A stretch of DNA of 15,115 nt from Ichthyophonus hoferi (Eukaryota > Opisthokonta > Ichthyosporea > Ichthyophonida > Ichthyophonidae): assembly GCA_002751075.1 (NCBI GenBank), contig NAOQ01000819.1:12411-27525 (forward strand), read 5' to 3'. The number at the start of each line of letters is the position of its first letter. Position 1 is the first letter of the stretch. A program made the position numbers and the translations under genes. Under the pieces are notes generated by a model. That model was not told the DNA's origin. It was given only the letters and a program-made list of their open reading frames with translations, and did not search any database. Positions 9,939 through 15,115 of the stretch are shown here, piece after piece.

Positions 9939-12789
9939 TTAGACCTTCTCGTACAAGAACATGTTGCCGTAGGTGGCACGGACAGCATCAATAATAAACT
10001 CTCTATCACGAATAATGACGCGCTTGCCTGCCCGGGCAACACGCTCGGCAATCAATACCTTAGCAGACTGTAGAAAAAGAAAAAAAGTAAGCTTCAGATA
10101 GATTCCCTTAGGTCCACGCAATAGTAATAGCTTAAAAAGGCAATGATTTAAAGAGGATTACTAATTCCAGAAAATGGGGCACCGTGGAAGATAGTTATTT
10201 ATATACCATTCAGAATCGTCTTCTTTCTATAAATTTGACACAAAGTTAGAAAAAAAAATTGGTTATAGAGGCTCTGTAATGTAAAATGAATATAAAATAT
10301 ACTATCATACTATCATTTTAAACCTGAAATATATAGCTATTCGAAAATCAAACAACAATGTCCAAAAAATCTGGAAAGGGCTTAAATCAGTATTACCATC
10401 ACAAACCATAAACAAAACACCATCTAAAGTCTATATCTCTTATCTACAACTCGAAGAACAGTTACAGTGCATATAAAGCATATGAAAATTACTACTAACA
10501 ATAGTGGCAGACGTAAGACTAAACATAAGATGCTTAATATAACACACCTCTTCGATGATAGGGACAGCACAGTTTGGCTTATAAGCTACATCCTCAAAAA
10601 CGTACTCCTCAAGACCCTGATCCAGAAGAAGCTGTGCCATTTGGTCTATGGTATGATAACATGGTTAATAAGAATTTATTATTTCTATGAACTGTTGTTT
10701 GGATCTATCTTGACTCTGCATTCATTCATTATTCGCATAAACTATACCATTCCAAACATTATATCTTGGCTTTGTATTATTGAAATGTAATCATTTTGAT
10801 TCTCATGCATCATAACTTATGCAGTATTTGATTCTTTAAACATAAAGTCAAAACTTCAAAAATACACACCTCCGTGGTAGACGTTATATTCGTCAGTTGC
10901 CAGAGGAATAATGGGCTTTACTCCAACCTTCACGGCGTGGCCTCCAAGAGCACGATTATCACGGGGGAAGCATGGGCCACCATATGAATAACCAGGCTTA
11001 AGATATTTGGTGCCAATACGAGAGTCCGCACCAACCGCAGCAAGAATTTCATACTTGTCGGCCCTAGATGAGAAAAAGAAAATAAACATTAGAGAGACAA
11101 GAAACAGCTATCAAGACCGGTGTATTTGAGATATATTAAAGTGGAATAAAAAAATATATGAACAATATAATACTAAGCTTCAGTTAAAAGAAAAAGAGAA
11201 TTAGCAGCAAAATGAAAGTCGGGGGGTGAGAGGTTATAAATAAATCTAACCACATATTATGGACCAAAGAAAACCAAAAACAACGAGAATGCATACCCAG
11301 GGGTATTATCAGCAATATCACCAATCATATTGGCGTAAGAGATTTTAGTGGTAACAAAGCAGTTGACAGCCAGCTTGGTAATTTCTGAGGACGCCAAGGA
11401 CATACGAGCAATGACAGGTTTGTTCTCAACAACGTGAAGGAAAATCTTTTCAATCTCCTCACCAGATTTTGGGTTGTCCTCGCCAATCAGTACCATATCG
11501 GGGTTAGACTGACCACGAAGAATATCACCTTGGGCAATAAACTCGGGATTGTAAACAATACTACAACCTTCGCAATCTTTAATGAGTTCCTTTGCAACAT
11601 TATCACAGAACTGTGGCATAACGGTACAGCCAATGACAAGAATTTTATTCTTGATCTGAAAAAAGAAAAACACGTTAATTAAAACAGGAATGAACATCAT
11701 AAAGCGGGTTTGAACCCACTAGGAATAAAAAGAAAAAAATAAACATGGTTGAAATTTTATAGAAAATATCCTTTTGGTTACTTCCTTTACCCTAGCAACC
11801 GAGGATAAAGGATAATTTTTGATCTGAAGAAGAAAAACACGGTGATGAAAACAGGGATGAACAAGCAACATCAAATAGGTCTGAATCCACTAGGAATAAT
11901 AAGAAGAAAATGAATATTGTTGAAATTTTATAGAAAATATCTTTCCGGCTACTCCCTTTACTCTATTTTCTATAGTACACCAAAAATATTATTAGTAACA
12001 CATACCTCCATCTTGGCAAGCTGCATAAGAACTTTAGTGACATGTACAGTGTCATAGTGTCTGGAGCCACCGCAGCTAGGTGTTTGCATGAGAAGGAAAA
12101 TCACTCCGTCTGTATGGTTGGTAGCTTCAGCAAGACTAGTGGTAGCGCGGAAATTCTTGGAATCCTTCAAAAGCTGTGTCACTCCAGGCTCGCGTGCTTG
12201 GAATGTCTGTGGAAGCCAAATAAGTATTAGAACTAGATACTTGCAGTAAGATTGCAACAAAAAGAAAGGTAATGAAGTAGACAAAAGAAAGGTCTTCACA
12301 AGTGTTCTTAAAAAGCATAAAAGTGTATGGACAGCTTCCCCAACACATGCACACATTAAAAGCGGTATAATACAATATATATTATCAAGATAGTTTAACA
12401 TATTTATAGGTGCACAAAAGACCAAGAAATTCTCTGAAATTTCCGCCAAGTAAGCAGAGCCAATAGCGCACAGCTATTAATTAATAATAAACAGAATTTT
12501 TTTCGTATGAGATTGATTTTAGAAAAGAAAAATAGTCTACAAAGATGAAGCAAAACATTTTATGAAATAGTCACGATGTCAATCCAAAAATAGATGGGTA
12601 AACTTTAAAGCTCTGACTTTTTAAAAGGAAACTCAATAAGACGATAAAACATGCCTTCTTATTTAGAGCGTCAACGTAGTCGGGAAAAATATCAACGCCG
12701 ACAACATCATACCCAGCGCGCTCCATGCTCAAGGCCCAACAGAGGCCAAGTGCGCCAACCCCGACAACAGAGACTTTCCCGTTACTCAT
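9939..12789 (-). CDS. Nucleotide-sugar dehydrogenase, UDP-glucose 6-dehydrogenase family, six exons
   Basis: Expected to oxidise a nucleotide sugar such as UDP-glucose to its uronate with two NAD+, in the cytosol. Exons are 12789-12655, 12206-12006, 11655-11297, 11063-10870, 10645-10548 and 10067-9939, intron phases 0,0,2,1,0, stop TAA, 371 aa. The start ATG gives a Rossmann strand at once: VVGVGALG with GxGxxG at 10-15. Catalytic positions of the family are present: T123 (CTVMP), E150 (YNPEF), K206 and N210 (ITKLAVN), C263 and D267 (GGPCFPRD). Oddities: Gln154 stands where human enzyme has Glu165 (IAQG for LAEG); the usual K-x-N-T-x-D-x-R signature of the C-terminal nucleotide-binding domain is replaced by KPNCAVPIIEES; and the protein is about 100 residues shorter than usual eukaryotic UGDH. 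Intron 1 uses a GC donor. The fold is certain, the exact substrate is not; GDP-mannose or UDP-N-acetyl sugars are alternatives. There is no signal peptide or membrane segment. Confidence 0.9.
11641..11966 (-). repeat. Imperfect intronic tandem duplication spanning a 3' splice site
   Basis: Two direct copies of roughly 150-160 bp, about 11641-11795 and 11811-11966, lie mostly in intron 2 of the dehydrogenase gene. Shared blocks include GATCTGAA, AGAAAAACACG, CCACTAGGAATAA and GAAATTTTATAGAAAATAT. The offset is 168-171 bases because of small indels. The copy nearer exon 3 includes the real acceptor TTTTTCAG and the first exon bases. The upstream copy carries a duplicate, TTCTTCAG at 11831-11824. 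Confidence 0.85.
11791..11823 (-). other. Possible 33-nt cassette exon made by the duplicated acceptor
   Basis: After the duplicate acceptor the strand reads ATCAAAAATTATCC and onward to GCTAGG followed by GTAAAG, a usable donor. The 33 nt are in phase 0 and stop-free, encoding IKNYPLSSVAR before exon 3 begins with the related IKNK. Without that donor, reading on reaches a stop before exon 3, so use of this acceptor alone would truncate the protein. Whether it is ever spliced in is unknown; the insertion would fall in front of a core beta strand and may not be tolerated. Confidence 0.2.
12207..12654 (-). other. GC-AG intron 1 of the dehydrogenase gene
   Basis: The donor reads AAG|GCATGT and the acceptor TTCCACAG|ACA. 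The frame after AAG (Lys45) and the frame at ACA (Thr46) are both phase 0, giving NKKTFQAREPG. The nearest GT, four bases further on, would leave phase 1 and break the join. The donor is otherwise consensus-like, differing from AAGGTATGT only at the T-to-C position, as is typical of functional GC donors. Confidence 0.8.
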
Positions 12790-12850
12790 ATTTTAAACAA
12801 CGCAACAACTAAAAATTAAATTACTCGGGAGATTCTATAATAAATAAAGC

Positions 12851-12858
12851 CTTTTTAT
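12851..12858 (-). promoter_or_regulatory. TATA-like element upstream of the dehydrogenase gene
   Basis: The minus strand reads CATAAAAAG about 62-70 nt before the start codon, a fair distance for a TATA-type element with a short leader. A+T richness makes this a weak call. Confidence 0.25.
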
Positions 12859-13441
12859 GGCGGCCTCATCGCTAAAGGTAATTTAATTTCAGTAATATAT
12901 ATACCTGACTTGGAAGATATTTTTAATATAATCTGCTATTCTATTCATGTACTAATGTAACAATATTTTAATATGTTTTATAGCCAATAATATTAATGCA
13001 TGAATAGTTTATAAATTGAGGCAAACAATTTTATTCAGCGCAAGATATATTCTTGTCACGATCTGCTCTAATTGAATTTAGTGCCCAAGCTGAAGAAGTT
13101 TACTGGTAGAAAATTATAGATAGATCGAACGCATAAATCATATACTCTCCTAATCAGCTTAAAATATAAAATATAATATAAAAAATTATGTTATATTGTT
13201 CAGTTGTATATAATAAGTTACATTAAAAGTTTATGCGTTAAGAAGCGTAGTTAATCTCTCTCTTGCGTGGATGACCAAACTAGTCCAGTAGACCTAGATA
13301 TGTCTAGATTTCAGATAAAAAAAAATTATTAAGATAACGCTGAAATTTAACACTCCACTACACCCAATTACATATTCTCATCACTATTGATAGCAAATCA
13401 CACAACTAATTTTTTAATTATTTAGTAATATACCTTTGACT

Positions 13442-13536
13442 GTAATAGCCCATCTATATGATAGTTTTTATTATTCGATTTGATAATCTGTACAAAATCT
13501 ATATGATTAACTCAACTAGGGCTAGATGGGTATTAC
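13442..13536. repeat. Imperfect inverted repeat, arms about 14-15 bp
   Basis: GTAATAGCCCATCTA at 13442-13456 is mirrored by TAGATGGGTATTAC at 13523-13536, with one unpaired base and about 66 bp between. It could fold as a cruciform or be the ends of a very small decayed transposable element. No target-site duplication was evident. Confidence 0.4.
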
Positions 13537-13641
13537 GGTACATGTTGCTGCCTTATTGATAATTTTATTTGAAACATAAGTAACGTACTATAATGGAAAA
13601 AATCGGTCCTATATTATGTTGAACTATATATGATGTAAACG

Positions 13642-13662
13642 AATAATAATAATAATAATAAT
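13642..13662. repeat. (AAT)7 microsatellite
   Basis: Seven uninterrupted AAT units in intergenic DNA, followed by a short A-rich run. A simple repeat with no implied function. Confidence 0.9.
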
Positions 13663-14290
13663 AAATAAAAAATGACTTTTAAAACCATGGAGCCATTGGA
13701 ATTGACAAATCGAATAAGCTACAATCATTCATATACTAACCAATGGCAATCACACATTCATTAATCGAATTGCTTGGCCCCATTTGTGATTGAATTTATA
13801 GCTTTTAAAATGTGACTAAGATCTCCGAATTTGCATCCCAATTAAATTCCTGGGCTCCTGATACCCCATTTGCTTTATAAATAGCCATCTAACAAAGTAC
13901 TAAATAATTGGCTATTTTCGACTCTTTCATAAAATTTTTGATAAATTCTTGTCGATCTCATTTGTCAAAGTTGTTTTAGTCTTAAACCACACGTCTGACT
14001 AAGGGAACTTATTTATATTGAGCCTCCCGCACATCTTACGTATTTCCGTGGCAACAAAAAAAGCCTTATGACTGAGAGATTGCATTTTTTGATAAATAAC
14101 CGAAAAGGGTTTAAATTAATGCAATTATGTATTTACATATTTTTGTTTAAAGCAATATACTCTTTACTCATCCTCTTTTCCTATGAGTTATTATCATGGT
14201 ATTTTTTTATTGCTCAGCAATCGATATCTATCCGTAACTATCTTTATCTTATCTTCTTATCTTGTTAAAGGTGTATAACAACTAATCTAA

Positions 14291-14300
14291 ATGACGTCAT
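14291..14300. promoter_or_regulatory. Perfect bZIP palindrome ATGACGTCAT
   Basis: ATGACGTCAT is a full CRE/ATF palindrome and also fits the fungal Cys3-type consensus ATGRYRYCAT. A related GTGACGTGAC lies 18-27 bases further on and an E-box at 14355-14360. The nearest gene in the window starts 1.5 kb away, so the target may be a gene beyond the right edge or a short unannotated transcript. Confidence 0.35.
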
Positions 14301-14354
14301 TACTAGGAGTATGGTGTGTGACGTGACCTAATATGCCCGTGGGAATCCAGAGAA

Positions 14355-14360
14355 CACGTG
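14355..14360. promoter_or_regulatory. E-box CACGTG
   Basis: AACACGTGATG contains the bHLH core CACGTG, the core of the Cbf1 site in yeast sulfur-gene promoters. It is followed four bases on by TATAAAT. It sits in intergenic DNA within 70 bp of a bZIP palindrome; the pairing is suggestive only. Confidence 0.3.
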
Positions 14361-14550
14361 ATGTATAAATCATGAACATGCTCGCCTGGGAACCTATGTA
14401 CCGATCGGAGATCTGTACACAATTTTAATTTAACAGGCATCCAGTTGTAATTATTTCTCAATTTGCGCAAATTGATAGTCTAATGCTGATTGGCACATGC
14501 CCGCTTTAAGGGATTTTATGTGATTGGGTCATTCACAGCTGGTACTGAAA

Positions 14551-14558
14551 TATAAAAG
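14551..14558 (+). promoter_or_regulatory. Consensus TATA box TATAAAAG
   Basis: TATAAAAG on the plus strand, with CCAAT-type boxes in inverse orientation (ATTGG) about 30 and 65 bases upstream. No long coding frame follows within the window: the first ATG after it opens a nine-codon frame. It could belong to a spliced or non-coding transcript, or be chance. Confidence 0.25.
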
Positions 14559-15115
14559 CTTTAATTATAATTTCCAATAAACTCTGCTTTATAATTGAAG
14601 TATGAAATACGAGGAGGCACCTAGATTATAATATTTCCACCCCTCTATTGGGTAGATGAAATGAGATATATTTCATCCTGAAAAAAATATTGGTCTAAAT
14701 TTAACAGCTTATACTTAACTGTGATCCTTGACTAGGGCAATTATTTTTATATCTTCGATATGGAAAAAATAAACATACATTAACTAAATGCTATTTTTGA
14801 TATACCATGTGCCTGGATTGTAGAGGCACCTACACAAGTATTCTCTATTGGTTTGACTTTTTCAGATTTGACTAGTTGGCCCGCTAGTAAATCATCTGTG
14901 TGATAAATTTCTATCATTTGAGAATCAAAAATAATAATATAAGTTGAGAATTGAAAACGGTAATGGAAAATAGTCACAATAGGTAGCTTGACTATTGTCT
15001 TAGGAAACTCTATTGGTGTTAAATGTTAAATACTCAATATTCGATCAAACTTAAACCCGCCAATGGCAAAGGTCTGGCGACTATGTTAACCTGCTAAAAA
15101 ATTAATTAAAAATAT

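Larger units (their letters stand above)
12790..15115. other. A+T-rich intergenic region, no convincing gene
   Basis: It includes the dehydrogenase promoter next to 12790. Open frames at 14068-14268 (plus) and 14780-14977 (minus) lack clear family motifs. Small features are listed separately: a trinucleotide repeat, an imperfect inverted repeat, and possible transcription-factor and TATA sites at 14.29-14.56 kb. No tRNA or rRNA was seen. Confidence 0.55.

Noticed and set aside
11700-11725. tRNA T-arm-like sequence GGGTTCAAACCCGC on the minus strand.
   Set aside because: It has a good 5-bp stem and 7-nt loop, but no box A, D-arm or acceptor stem at the proper distance. It lies inside the intronic duplication and its counterpart in the other copy does not keep the stem.
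14068-14268. Plus-strand 66-codon hydrophobic frame.
   Set aside because: Phe/Ile/Leu/Tyr-rich text is what random A+T-rich DNA encodes; no motif and no flanking exon signal.
1-15115. CRISPR arrays, bacterial operons, ribosome binding sites, complete transposons.
   Set aside because: No spaced direct repeats, no tightly packed unspliced genes, and no transposase or reverse-transcriptase frame were seen; both genes are spliced.

Overview
The window comes from a nuclear eukaryotic genome, most likely a fungus or close fungal relative. Protein-coding exons are visibly richer in G+C than the very A+T-rich introns and spacers, and both recognisable genes are split by introns of about 160 to 1050 nt. 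The larger gene encodes a Met5-type three-module sulfite reductase (degenerate pyruvate:ferredoxin-oxidoreductase-like region, flavodoxin, siroheme hemoprotein). That arrangement is best known from fungi. I cannot name the species.

Layout: both genes are on the minus strand. 1-1567 is A+T-rich 3' flank with no gene seen. 1568-8031 is the sulfite reductase beta-subunit gene, with six exons in the simplest model and 1444 codons plus stop; every junction keeps the frame. 8032-9938 is spacer and promoter. 9939-12789 is a six-exon gene for a 371-residue nucleotide-sugar (UDP-glucose-type) dehydrogenase of an unusual compact subtype. 12790-15115 is A+T-rich spacer with a small cluster of bZIP/bHLH-type palindromes near 14.3 kb, a good TATA box near 14.55 kb, and no convincing gene.

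How the genes work: the sulfite reductase subunit would receive NADPH electrons through a flavoprotein alpha partner (Met10 type, not in this window), pass them through its own FMN domain, and reduce sulfite to sulfide for cysteine and methionine synthesis. The dehydrogenase would oxidise a nucleotide sugar to a uronate for glycan synthesis. I see no functional link between the two beyond adjacency and shared strand.

The most notable points are: an atypical dehydrogenase subtype that resembles, from memory, bacterial and large-DNA-virus proteins more than ordinary eukaryotic UDP-glucose dehydrogenase; a GC-AG intron in it forced by reading frame; an intronic tandem duplication that copied the 3' splice site and creates a possible 33-nt in-frame cassette exon; and a candidate 25-nt in-frame microexon in the long first intron of the sulfite reductase gene.
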